Part shown: in pieces, positions 10,864 through 20,814 of the stretch | Layout: every line of letters begins with the position of its first letter | How positions within the stretch are numbered: position 1 is the first letter of the stretch | DNA from: Pseudoips prasinana | Taxonomy: Eukaryota; Arthropoda; Insecta; Lepidoptera; Nolidae | Assembly (NCBI GenBank): GCA_951640165.1 | Contig: OX621252.1 | Coordinates: 26,061,934-26,125,933 of the forward strand | Reading direction: 5' to 3' | DNA length: 64,000 nt | Made by a program: the position numbers and the translations under genes | The notes under the pieces: model-generated | Databases searched by the model: none | What the model saw: only the letters and a program-made list of their open reading frames with translations | What the model was told of the DNA's origin: nothing

Positions 10864-11665
10864 GCGTTGGTGATTCCTATGTATTTGTTTTTTGTACCTG
10901 TCTTTGTTTTTGATATATTTTAAACAACAAGTTACAAAAGTAAAAGGACTAGTAGGTAAGAAAAAGAAATGGATATAGGGAGAATACACTATCATCTACA
11001 CTTAAACCTTCACCGCCTGTAGTGGGCTCTATATCTTAGTATGTTATATTATTATATATTTTACTTAGGGATCTATAAAAAAAATGTTACCTCAATAGCC
11101 AGACAGTATTAATGGTTTTTAAATCTTGCCAGATGCATTGAAAGTCCACTTTAGGTGCGAGCACGATTACAAATTATTAAGATATATATATTATTACCCG
11201 CAGATGGTGACTTGAAAGCGGTTTTTTATCTATAAGTTATTCTTTTATTTGTAATTTAGTATTTTGATTTTAAGTTTAAGTTTATAATGATAGTTTTAGT
11301 TTATACGTAGTTTTAATCTATTTTCAATATCTATATTAGTATAGTTTAATTTATTTATTACATTTATAGTTAACCAAAAAATAAATAAATAAAATGATTT
11401 CTCTTTAAGATATCTATGAAAAATATTGTTATATAAAGTAAAATTTGTATTATAATATCAAAGGTTACAAAAAAAGTATGATTACATGAAAAAAAATGTT
11501 TAATTGTTATTATAAATCTGATTATTGTCGTAGATATTTTCATTTTCTTCGTCACTATAGTACACGAAGAAGCAGATACGATAATATAGCATGCATGTAA
11601 CATCAACTATCGAGCAGAAATAGTAATGAGAAGTGCTGAGACCGTTATTGATGCTATAATGGCTT

Positions 11666-11878
11666 GGTAACCAAAGTAACCTACATAGCCCAAAGAATTG
11701 CTAAATTGAAGTGGCAGTGGGCAGGGCACATAGCTCGTATAATGGGGCAGAAAGGTTCTCGAGTGGCGACCACGAACCGGAAGCCGCTGGATGCGGGCAG
11801 CACAGGACCGACTATTGTGGGGATCCTTGGGGGAGGCCTTTGTCCAGCAGTGGACGTCTTTGGGCTGATATGATGATG
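11666..11878 (+). mobile_element. RTE-type LINE 3' fragment (unit 2 copy)
   Basis: Orthologous within the duplication to 7990-8195, with the same endpoints and the tail 'ccagcagtggacgtctttgg'. This copy has fewer disruptions in the RTE-like frame (for example YIAQRIAKLKWQWAGH). Confidence 0.75.
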
Positions 11879-12926
11879 AATGCATGGTAACATGCATCAC
11901 CTTTTACCTAGGCCTTACTCTAGACTATAGTGGACTATCATCATAATTTATTAAAGTTTAGGAGTGTCTGGGAAGGGGTAGCAACTGTCGTAAGTGACAG
12001 GCAATATGTGACAAGATTTTTAAAGTTATCTCGAAGTAAATATAAAAAAAATGAGCTATTTTATACATCTTTACTACTATTATGTGCCAAAGTAACTCCA
12101 TGGTCGCTGATCGTTCTTACCAGTATCGGTTCGGACCTGCACAGAAAAACTTTCAGCTTTTATAAAATAACGAAAGTCTGGCTGTCGTGGGCTCTAGGGA
12201 CTCGTAGAGTCAACTGAAATAGAAGTAGAAAAATTACAAAGACTAATTAGGTATACAAATAGTATCTATGTCGTGGACAAATATTATAATGTAGAGCATA
12301 TTCAATAACATACAAAATTGATTCAATGAGTTATCACATTTAATTTAGTTAGAAAAAATAATGTGGAATTGTAATATTTTATCTCCGCTGCACTACATGT
12401 CCAATAAAATATTTCTCAATATTCTGATGAAAATAACCTTCGTAGACAAAAACGGAGTAACTTGAAAAAGGGGGACAAATAGTACAAAAATAACCGTACC
12501 ATGGAAAATATATTATTGATCATTTATATACATATAAATAATTGTACAGACAAACCTTATTAGGTTTTTGATACACCGAGAACATTTTTTGTAATTGTTA
12601 TTTATATCATTAATGATATAAATGGCTTATAAAAAATAAATAAAATAAATAGTAACTTATAGAGAATTTCCGCGGCGCTCTGTGTGCGAAGACTGTTGAA
12701 TTTTTCGCACTAAATTGAAACGAGATTAAATTTACTACAGAAATACACAAAAATAATATTGCTTAAGATTTTGTTTCGTAAGTTCCCAAGTATTACCTAA
12801 ATTTAATTATATTTAATAATGTGTTCTGCTAGGCAATTTACCCATATAAATGAAAATTAAAATGGAAAACAAAATAATGTCTCATTACTTTTGTTAAAAT
12901 AAGATATTCATACCAATTTGACATTT

Positions 12927-13175
12927 TTTAGATTACTAGCTATTCCTCAAGGTTTCATCCGCGTTAAACTTTATAAATTAAAACCAGTTTGTTTTCGGAT
13001 GAATAAGCTTTTCTATGAAGTTTCATCAACGTCCGTTCCACGTGAATACTATATTTTCGCGTGGAAGAATAACAAAAATCCATCCGTCCATCTGTGTGGA
13101 TGGACGGATGGATTTTTGTTATTCTTCCACTGTCACTGTCGCATTTCTTACATTAATTAGTAATACAAGTAAGAT
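12927..13175 (-). mobile_element. Reversed Helitron-like fragment with internal hairpin
   Basis: Counterpart of 9138-9345. It differs by a local inverted duplication (13061-13130) that turned its 'aacaaaaatccatcc' tract into a long hairpin. Confidence 0.5.
13061..13130. repeat. Near-perfect hairpin
   Basis: The left arm begins gtggaagaataacaaaaa at 13061 and the right arm ends with its complement at 13130. Arms are about 31-33 bases with a loop of a few bases. The matching site in unit 1 (9276-9305) has only the left arm, so the hairpin arose after duplication. Confidence 0.9.
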
Positions 13176-13369
13176 AACTTAGTTAAATTACTATTAATGT
13201 TTATAAGCTCAAACTGATTGACTGCGTTTGAAATCCTGTACTACACTGTTCTCTGAGACGGCCCCACGTGCGTTAACTGCACAAGGCAAAACCAGTCACA
13301 TCCCGCATAAAACGCTGTAGGCACATAATTGGTTTTTAAAGTAACTGAAATTAAATTAAATTTTTACAG

Positions 13370-14623
13370 GATTTAACTTTGAATGACATGGATGGTCAAC
13401 AATCACAAACACAAGAACTTGGTTTGAGTATATGTGAACACGATCAAACCCGTGAATGCTTTATATTGAAATGGTTGGCCAAGATCGCTTTGGAAAAATA
13501 CCTTAAAGAACACCACATTACCGATCCTTATCAAGTGATTAATATTACAAATTTTTCACTGGATCCAAATGGGTTCATAAGAATAGATTTTATAGCTTCT
13601 ATTAAAGATTATTATTGTGCACCTCCGAATTTGAAATGCTTCGCGGTGATAGACACCAAATATAGTTTACCATCATTAAAAGTAGCCTGTGAACCAATTA
13701 AAAGGGATGTTGTACCAGATGTAACTACCCCCCACCCAATAGTAGTACCAGACCCCAGTAATCCTATTTACCACTATCTGGCTTCTAAAGCTTTGCAGAA
13801 GTATTTGATAGCGAATGGTACTATTGACCATCTCGCGGTGAATCAAATTGAACGAGTTACAAAAAGTAAAGGAGATCAGGGCAACCTGCTTCACATAGAA
13901 TTTAATGCATATGGAGACTATTCATGTGATAAAAGAGAATGCACAGCAGATTTAATACAGAAAGCTTGGATACCTAAAACTTTATGTTATATTACATGTG
14001 TCCCAAATAGTGACGATTGTACACCTAAGTTAGTTGGGGACATAGAAAAGTTAGACCCTAGTAATCCCAAATATATAGATTTGGCTCAACAGGCTTTGAA
14101 TATATACCGCCAAGATAATCATATTTCTGATCTCCTCGAGGTATTAAATGTAAATAATGTAACAGTGGAGCGAAAACGTCAAGGATTACTAACTACTATA
14201 AGTTTCTCTGGAGTACCCCACAGCACATATGATCTTAATTGCACCGCAACGATATTGAAAGGTGAATTTGTAAATATTGGTATATCATGTGACAGAAAAA
14301 ACCATGCACCGATTGTAGGACCAATGGAAAAAAACCCTAGAAACCCTGAATACACACAGCTGGCAGAAGAAGCTTTGCAGAGATACTCAAAAAAGAACCA
14401 TATTTCTGATCCTCTCCAAGTAACTAAAGTTGAAAAAGTTTTAAGTCAAGATCTACCTGGAAGTGCAACTGAGTTATATTACGATGTTTCTGGACTTTAC
14501 CTTTGTGATGAATACAAATGCCACACGGTCATAAAAGGGCAAGATGTACAAGATTCGTGTCATCTAGTGGATCCGCTCTGTGCTAACCGAGGGAAAAAAT
14601 TAATGGTGAAACTAACAGTGTAA
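13370..14623 (+). CDS. Cystatin-like large exon, copy 3 (no signal exon found)
   Basis: An intact 417-residue frame follows TTTTTACAG in phase 0 (D-L-T-L-N-D-M-D-G). It has the same four-domain layout. Domains 2-4 differ from copy 2 at about ten residues, including ELNRQG to ERKRQG and QVDPL to LVDPL. Domain 1 again differs more, for example DYYCAPPN where copy 1 has GHCFAPPD. The poly(A) signal at 14701-14706 is kept. No signal exon was found between 10781 and 13369, so the possibilities given for copy 2 apply. A LINE inserted about 185 bases after the stop (14808) but beyond the poly(A) signal, so it need not disrupt the transcript end. Confidence 0.75.
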   Translation, partial: DLTLNDMDGQQSQTQELGLSICEHDQTRECFILKWLAKIALEKYLKEHHITDPYQVINITNFSLDPNGFIRIDFIASIKDYYCAPPNLKCFAVIDTKYSLPSLKVACEPIKRDVVPDVTTPHPIVVPDPSNPIYHYLASKALQKYLIANGTIDHLAVNQIERVTKSKGDQGNLLHIEFNAYGDYSCDKRECTADLIQKAWIPKTLCYITCVPNSDDCTPKLVGDIEKLDPSNPKYIDLAQQALNIYRQDNHISDLLEVLNVNNVTVERKRQGLLTTISFSGVPHSTYDLNCTATILKGEFVNIGISCDRKNHAPIVGPMEKNPRNPEYTQLAEEALQRYSKKNHISDPLQVTKVEKVLSQDLPGSATELYYDVSGLYLCDEYKCHTVIKGQDVQDSCHLVDPLCANRGKKLMVKLTV

Positions 14624-14700
14624 GAAAGTTATTAAAATAAACTTCAAATGAATTTGAAACTAAATGCATATATTCGAAAATTCCTTGTTCATATTGTAAA

Positions 14701-14706
14701 AATAAA
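14701..14706 (+). terminator. Poly(A) signal, cystatin copy 3
   Basis: AATAAA, 78 bases after the stop codon, in the conserved context. Confidence 0.7.
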
Positions 14707-14807
14707 GCGTTGGTGATTCCTATGTATTTGTTTTTTGTGCCTTTCTTTTAGATATATTATATACAACAAGCTACAAAACTAAAACGAGGAGTAGGAAATA
14801 AATAGGG

Positions 14808-16693
14808 TGATGATGATTGGCAAGTCGCAATGTTCAAACCCACCTAGCTCTATCAGTTGGATGATCTTAATCGACTTTCCCTACCACTTGTGTAATGGAT
14901 CACCGGACAATATATGATACTGTCTACTATTTAAATGGTTTGTCGCGCTATAATACTATTTCGTTTCACTTGTCTCCAGTCTCTTCTGACGAGATCAAAA
15001 AGATTATCCTTTCCATTAAATCCAATGCAGTTGGTTGTGATAAGATCGGCGGCCGCATGATTATTCCTATCCTGAATCATGTCCTTCCTTCTATTTCTCA
15101 CATAATTAATTTTTCCCGGTATACTGGATCTTCCTCCACCGTACACCACTAGCGTAAAACTTTTGTCCGTCCACTCCCTTAGTTCTCTAATCCCTCAGTT
15201 CCCGCTCATTACCGTCCTATTTCTATTCTTCCTTTCCTCTGATGTGTGTGAGTTCCTTTCCTCTGACGTGTATGAATCCTGTGTACACTAACAACTCTTC
15301 TGTTATGTTCTTGACAACCAACTGATAAGCCCGATTCAATCTGGATTTCGACTGGGCCATAGTACCACCACCGCTCTCCTTAAAGTGACTGGCGATATTA
15401 GCGCAGGTATGGAGGATACAATGATCACCGATCAAAACCATAATTTTGATCGACTTTTCAAATACCTTTAATACCGTCAGTCACGTTATCCTATTATCTA
15501 TTCTCTCTCGTCTTATGGTGTCTGATGATTCTGGCTCTGCTGCGGCTCTGGAATGGTTTTCCTCTTATCTTCGGGGGCGCCAACGGTCGGTTTACGTCAG
15601 TGAGTCCTCTTCGAACAGGCTTGACTTCGATACCGGCGTCCCACAAGGCGGTATACTCTCTCCTCTTTTATTTTCGATCTTCATAAATCTCATAACCTTC
15701 AGTGTACGTATCATCTGTATGCGGATGATCTCCAGATTTACTTTCAAACGACATTTGACGGACTGGCTGAGGGTATTTCTAAGATTAATCGTGACTTAGA
15801 TGCGATAAAAATTTGGTCTGACAAGTTTGGCCTAACTGTGACCCCGACAATGTGTCAAGCCGTCTTAATTGGGAGATCCCAATTAGTATCAAAGGTTGAG
15901 TTACGTGATCTTTCATCAATAATTTTTGATCATAAGTGTATATCTATAAGCCAATATGTGAAAAACAAAATCTGCCAATAAAAATTAAGGTAATCCTTGT
16001 GCAGGCTCTAATATTTCCTATAGTCGACTATAGTGATCTTTGCTACTTTGCCCTGAATGCAGATCACCTCAATAAACTCGATAGACTTCTGAATGACTGC
16101 ATTCGGTTCATTTTCAATCTGTCTCTTCGCATCGATCCCAACTGCAATGGTTACCGATCCGCGAACGACGATCATTACGAGCACTAACCACCTTATAGTC
16201 TATTCTAGACTTCTTCTACTCCATCTTATTTATCTTACCACTTTCAATATCTCTTTACTAACCATACTACAAATCTTCGCTATTCACACAATTGTCTCCT
16301 CCGATGTCCATCTCACCGCTCTGGCTTCCTTCACTCTTCTTTATTAGTACAGTCAATTCTTCAGTGGAACGCAGTACCTCTCAAAATCAGGATGGCCGAG
16401 AGTCACATCTCATTTAAAAGAAAAGTTCGTAAGCATTTACTTCGCAAATTGTTAGCAGTAACCCTCCAGTTATAAATTAAATATATGTTTCTTGATCGGA
16501 TTTTATAGTATAGTATTGTATAATATACTATTGTTTTTGTTTACTTTCTTACTTTTTGATAATTGTATGATCCGTGCACCTACCATGCTATCTCTGCACC
16601 ACCCTAAGGTTGACTGGCAGAAAATGCCTTGGGCATTAAGTCCACCTTTGTACTATTTAATGTGTCTAAAGTTATAAATAAATAAAATGATGA
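14808..16693 (+). mobile_element. 5'-truncated LINE with TGATGA target-site duplication
   Basis: Non-LTR reverse transcriptase of Jockey-like character with frameshifts. In order: IKSNAVGCDKI (about 15020), DFSNTFNTV (15449), FSSYLRGRQ (15560), the motif GVPQGGILSPLLFSIFIN (about 15640), then LNADHLNKLDRLLNDC near the C-terminus (16050). The 3' UTR ends in an AATAAATAAAA tail at about 16687. TGATGA occurs at both edges (14808-14813 and 16688-16693), and the duplicated cystatin flank resumes afterwards (16694-16775). The element therefore inserted after the segmental duplication. Frameshifts and stops make it inactive. It belongs to the same family as the minus-strand copy at 18691-19600. Confidence 0.85.
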
Positions 16694-16774
16694 GAGTGTA
16701 TTCTACATTATCATCATCACCTAAAACTTCACCGCCTGAAGTGGGCTCTATGCCTTAGTACGGTCTATTATGAA

Positions 16775-17240
16775 TCTAGATCAATATTTTGGCTTCAAAT
16801 TTTCTCTTTCAATGTTTTTTAAAACACGTTGCACGCTGCTCCACATAACACCTTAGATTACACTCGTATCAATGCTTAATTCAATCCTCCATCGGAGGAG
16901 CGGTTAGGATTTTGCATAGTAACGTATAGCGAAAGTTGCATAAAATGCCCTTACCGACCATATCATGCTAGTGCATGTCAGTAATAATATATACATAGTC
17001 AGTAATAATAACCTGAAAAGTGTTAGCCCATGACAATAAAATAAAATAAAACAGGTAGGTAGGTAGGTTTTTATTCATATTGATTTTAAACAGCGCTTGT
17101 AAATAGTCAGAACATGGATTGTAGTATTACAAATTAAATGTATATATTTAATTACATTACATACATTAGGAACAAATAGACTACTAGATCGTGACTTAAA
17201 TCTTCAATTCATTCTACGTACGAATAGATTATTGGATCAC
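16775..17240. other. No gene seen
   Basis: AT-rich sequence. 'ggtaggtaggtaggttttta' at about 17055 is a short microsatellite. No motif or repeat match was recognised apart from the end of tandem unit 3 at 16775. Confidence 0.5.
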
Positions 17241-17525
17241 GACTTATATTCGATCATATATAAAAGAGCAAGAGCCCACGACGGCCAGAACTCCGGTATA
17301 TTATAAAAGCCAAAAGTTAGTATGTGCATGTCCACTATACAGGTAAGAACGTCCAACGACTACAGAGTTTGGGTTGTAGTTATTTGGGCAGGTAGTAAAT
17401 GTGCATAGCATAAAGCTCAATTTTTTATATTTCCTTCCGGATAACTTAAGAACATCTTGACACCCATTGCCGGACACTTATGACAGTTGCTACCCCCTGC
17501 CATACACTTTTTTCATTTTATTTTA
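17240..17525 (+). repeat. Second copy of the dispersed repeat of 5110-5570
   Basis: Shares 'gcccacgacggcc'-type sequence, 'atgtccactatacaggtaag', 'cagagtttgggttgtagtt' and 'tgccggacacttatgacagt' in the same order as 5140-5410. Diverged throughout. Confidence 0.6.
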
Positions 17526-17534
17526 TATTTAAAA

Positions 17535-17675
17535 TAATTTATGAACAAAAGCGGACTTATTCTTATTCTATTCTTATTCTTATTCTTATTGCCGAAGGCA
17601 TTCTCTGCCAGTCAACCTTGGGGTGATGCAGAGATTACATGGTAGGTGCACTATGAGCTTAAAGAATAAAACTGA
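17535..17675 (-). mobile_element. LINE 3' end fragment, minus strand
   Basis: Reverse complement of the 3' UTR at 16575-16660: the 'gccagtcaaccttggggtg' tract and 'ggcattctctgccag'. Its tail is a plus-strand run of TTATTC repeats, i.e. a GAATAA-type tail. It is only the last 140 bases of the family. Confidence 0.7.
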
Positions 17676-17809
17676 GCGTAAAAATATAGATACTTCATAC
17701 AATTTCATAAAATACACAATACCTATATTATAATTTACTAATATATATCTATATTGATTAATACACATAAATAACTACTTTCTCCATTTTTCGTTTTTCG
17801 TACAATCTG

Positions 17810-18250
17810 TACTTCTTTGGAATGCGCTACCCCTCGAAATCAGAATGGCTAAGACTCGATACACGTTTAAAAATAAAATCCGTAAGTACTTTCTTAGTAC
17901 TATTAAGGCAGAATCATCTCCACAATAATATTTGTATGTATATGTTATTATATATATATATATATATATTATTTATTTATTTATATTGCTGTATATATTT
18001 ATTTTATATATTCATATATAATATTTATATGGATGTACTCTCCGTTATGTGAAGTTTCTTCTTATTCTTTCTTTTTTATTAAGTAATATGTTTTGTTTGT
18101 CTTCTTAACTTGCTTTGTCCTTTATCCAAATTTAAAGTGCACCTACTATAGTTTTGTCTGCATCACCCAAAGGTAGACTGGTAGATAATGCCTACGGCAT
18201 TAAGTCCGCCTGTGTACTTAATGTGCATGAAGTTTTAAAATAAAAATAAA
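17810..18250 (+). mobile_element. LINE 3' end fragment, plus strand
   Basis: Begins inside the last coding part ('cttctttggaatgcgctac', compare 16355-16375) and ends with the family 3' UTR ('gcctacggcattaagtccg', tail 18235-18260). A (TA)n run at 17950-17970 interrupts it. Confidence 0.65.
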
Positions 18251-18690
18251 AATATAATAAATAATCAATGCGTAGCTGAATTCTGGGCTGACTTAATTTA
18301 GATTGCCATCGACACGCTAAGAAGAAGAATATAAATAATACAAATAAATAAAATAATACTAATGTGAAGAGTTTTCTTTTTGAAAGAATAATGACTTTTA
18401 GCCGTTCTGATTTCTGGTGGAAGAGCATGCCAGGGGAGAATGGATTGTATAAGAAAAGAAGAGTGGATGAAATCAGAGCGGTGGGAAGGACAGTGTAGGA
18501 TGCGGTTATGAGAAGAACGCAGATTTTTGTTATGTTTTAAATGAAGGTATTGAAATTGAAAAGTTAGATATGAAGGAGAAGAAACAGAATGTAGTAAAGT
18601 GTGTAGAATAGTCAGAGCACATAAGTATGTGCGCTGGCAAATTGGTTACCATTCTAATTGCGCCCGGTAAGATAACACATGATCGTATTT

Positions 18691-19600
18691 TCATAGATTG
18701 GAGATGAACCGCATGCACTTATTTAGAAGTCGGTTGAGCTTATTGAGGTGATCTGCATTCAGGTCAAAGTAGCACACATCACCATAGTCAATTTTAGGGA
18801 AGATTAAGGACTGCACGAACATTACTTTAGTTTCAGATGGAAGGAAGTTTTTGAGACGATAGAGACTCCTCAGAATGTATTTGACACTCTGGCTGGCAGC
18901 AGCAATTTGGTTCATCCAGCTAAGAGTCGTATCAATCTGTAACCCAAGATTCTTTACACATTGGCTAAATGGAATGGCGGATTGATCAAACATGATGCGT
19001 GGCATTTGATCTAAATCTATTCTGCTCATCAAACGCGAGCTTCCTACAATGATGGCTTGGCATTTGTCAGGGTTGACTGTGTGGCCAAACCTATCAGGCC
19101 AGCTCTTGGTTAAGTCTAAGTCCCTATTGAGCTTTCCAATAACTTCAGGCAAACTATCTGTACCTGTCTGAGCAAAAAATTTAAGGTCATCGGCTTAAAG
19201 ATGATACGCACTCTGAAGATTATAAGTTAAAAGGTTTATAAAGACAGAAAATAAAAGAGGAGAAAGAATACCACCTTGTGGAATGCATATGTCGAGGTTT
19301 GTCCAGTTTGATGAAGTCTGTTTGACCCGTACTGACTGTTGACGTTCTTGAAGATATGAGAAAAACCATTCCAGCGCTTCGTTTGAGATCATAAGATAGG
19401 AAAGGATGGATAGTAGGATATCGTGACTGACGGTATTAAATGCGTTGGAAAAGTCCACCTAAAGCAGGGCCGTGACTTTGGTTTCCTCCATGCCTGCTCT
19501 TATATCGCCAGTCACTTTAAGGAGTGCCGTGGTAGTACTATGCCTTGGTCGGAAACCAGATTGCAGCATACTTATTAAGCTGCTTTTGCTTTCTTCTTTT
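18691..19600 (-). mobile_element. LINE reverse transcriptase fragment, minus strand
   Basis: Two frames joined by a frameshift: 19458-19195 with MDFSNAFNTVSHD and PQGGILSPLLFSVFIN, and 19152-18691 with NPDKCQAIIVGSS and LNADHLNKLNRLLNKC. The order and motifs are those of a Jockey-like reverse transcriptase C-terminal half, same family as 14808-16693. Upstream sequence to about 19600 carries decayed RT with stops. Both ends are truncated, so it is inactive. Confidence 0.8.
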
Positions 19601-19690
19601 ACTTTCGTTATAGTATAAAAGCTACCTCAATAGCCGGACAGTTTTAATGGTATTTACATCTTGCCAGACACATTTAATTGATTGTCGTTT
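19598..19690 (+). repeat. Fragment of the 5110-5570 dispersed repeat
   Basis: 'ctttcgttatagtata' and 'acctcaatagccggacag' match 5441-5520 in order; 3' truncated. Confidence 0.6.
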
Positions 19691-19899
19691 TAGATCTGAA
19701 ACTATTTTGCTTTTGAATATCCATAGAGATATTGTAAAAACCAAGTCACCTAACACATGCATTGGTCTATTATTATTCTTTCTAGTTTGAAAGTTTTATA
19801 AGTAACAGTAGTTAAAGTTTTTAAATTTAGTTCTCGTAGATTTATTAGTAGTATTAGTATATATTCGTTGGATCGGTGCGTTGACAGACGTACTTTCCT

Positions 19900-20262
19900 T
19901 TGGCGAGTTTGATATATCGGTCGATTTCTAGTGTTGCTAGAGTCTCTAACGGTATTGACTAGCTCAAAGTAAATGTGTAGTGTAGTGGTGATCTCATGGT
20001 TCGGATCGACGACGAACGTGACGTGAGAAGGGGTGTAATTGATAGATTGCTCTTGACTCTTGAGTGTCTGGCTCGAAAGTCGAACTATTCGTCTGAAAGG
20101 TGCTTGTTGGCGTTGATGAGGAGGCGGACGTAAATTATGCGCTCGTAAACTTTCCCCGTTCTACTGGGGTGGCTTATCGGGCTATAACTAGCTGGGTCCG
20201 TTTTGTCTTTGCCGGTTTTCGGAATTCCAATTGCGGTGGCCTGCTTCCATTTTTGTGAGAAT
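19900..20262 (-). mobile_element. Decayed Jockey-type reverse transcriptase fragment
   Basis: The minus-strand translation reads KWKQATAIGIPKTGKDKT, then a PISHPSRTGKVYERII-like block and FRARHS. These are the conserved early palm motifs of Jockey-type reverse transcriptases. Stops interrupt it. No endonuclease or C-terminal part is attached. Confidence 0.7.
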
Positions 20263-20274
20263 ATATAGTTGGAT

Positions 20275-20660
20275 AATCATCTTCATCATATCAGACAAAA
20301 GACGACCACTGCTGGACAAAAGCCTCCCTCAAAGATATCAACAATTCTCGGTCTTGCGCTACCCGCTTCCAGCGACTCTCACCAGTTCAGCTCAGTAGTG
20401 TTATGGGTCTGTAATTCTTCAATAGGGTTTCATCGACTTCTTTTGAAGAAGATCACCACCATACTTCTGTGCCATGATTGTGTCATTTGCCCTTCTAGTA
20501 TGACGAAATTATTTTTGAAAGGCCTGTAGGATTGGTGCACCACCCACCTTCAGATGCTCTGCTGTAACTCCATCTTCACCAGGCGCCTTGTTATTTTAAA
20601 GTTGTTTGAGAACTATTCTAATTTTGTACAGTCAGACAGAGTCTGGAGATAGCACTGGAG
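20275..20660 (-). mobile_element. RTE-type LINE debris (RT piece and 3' tail)
   Basis: Bases 20400-20640, minus strand, read APGEDGVTAEHLKVGGAP, a conserved RTE reverse transcriptase motif, with a stop soon after. Bases 20275-20380 are the reversed RTE 3' end ('catatcagacaaaagacgac', 'cactgctggacaaaagcct'). The two lie in collapsed order, so most of the element is deleted. Confidence 0.7.
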
Positions 20661-20753
20661 CAATACCTTGTCTATTCAAGACACTTTCTTTAAACCGTCC
20701 AACCAGAGAAATCCCAACGTTACCAACTAACGCATAGTTATTGTAATAAATCA

Positions 20754-20814
20754 GATGATTTCTTGTAGTAAATCAGCGTGCAGGGGGCACGTTGATTTAC
20801 TACAAGAAATCATC
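20754..20814. repeat. 28-bp-arm hairpin
   Basis: Left arm 20754-20781 (gatgatttcttgtagtaaat...) and right arm 20787-20814 are complementary with one mismatch, around a 5-base loop. It stands alone; I saw no second copy. Confidence 0.9.

Larger units (their letters stand above)
9270..13140 (+). repeat. Tandem segmental duplication, unit 2
   Basis: Second block, with cystatin copy 2 and the same downstream elements as unit 1. It contains an extra segment at about 12484-12610 that is missing from unit 1 near 8800, and an added hairpin near its end. Confidence 0.9.

Noticed and set aside
11607..11900. Minus-strand 97- and 70-codon proteins repeated at 7924-8217
   Set aside because: Antisense readings of an RTE LINE 3' fragment.
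17940..18050. Plus-strand frame rich in tyrosine and isoleucine
   Set aside because: Translation of a (TA)n microsatellite and AT-rich flank.
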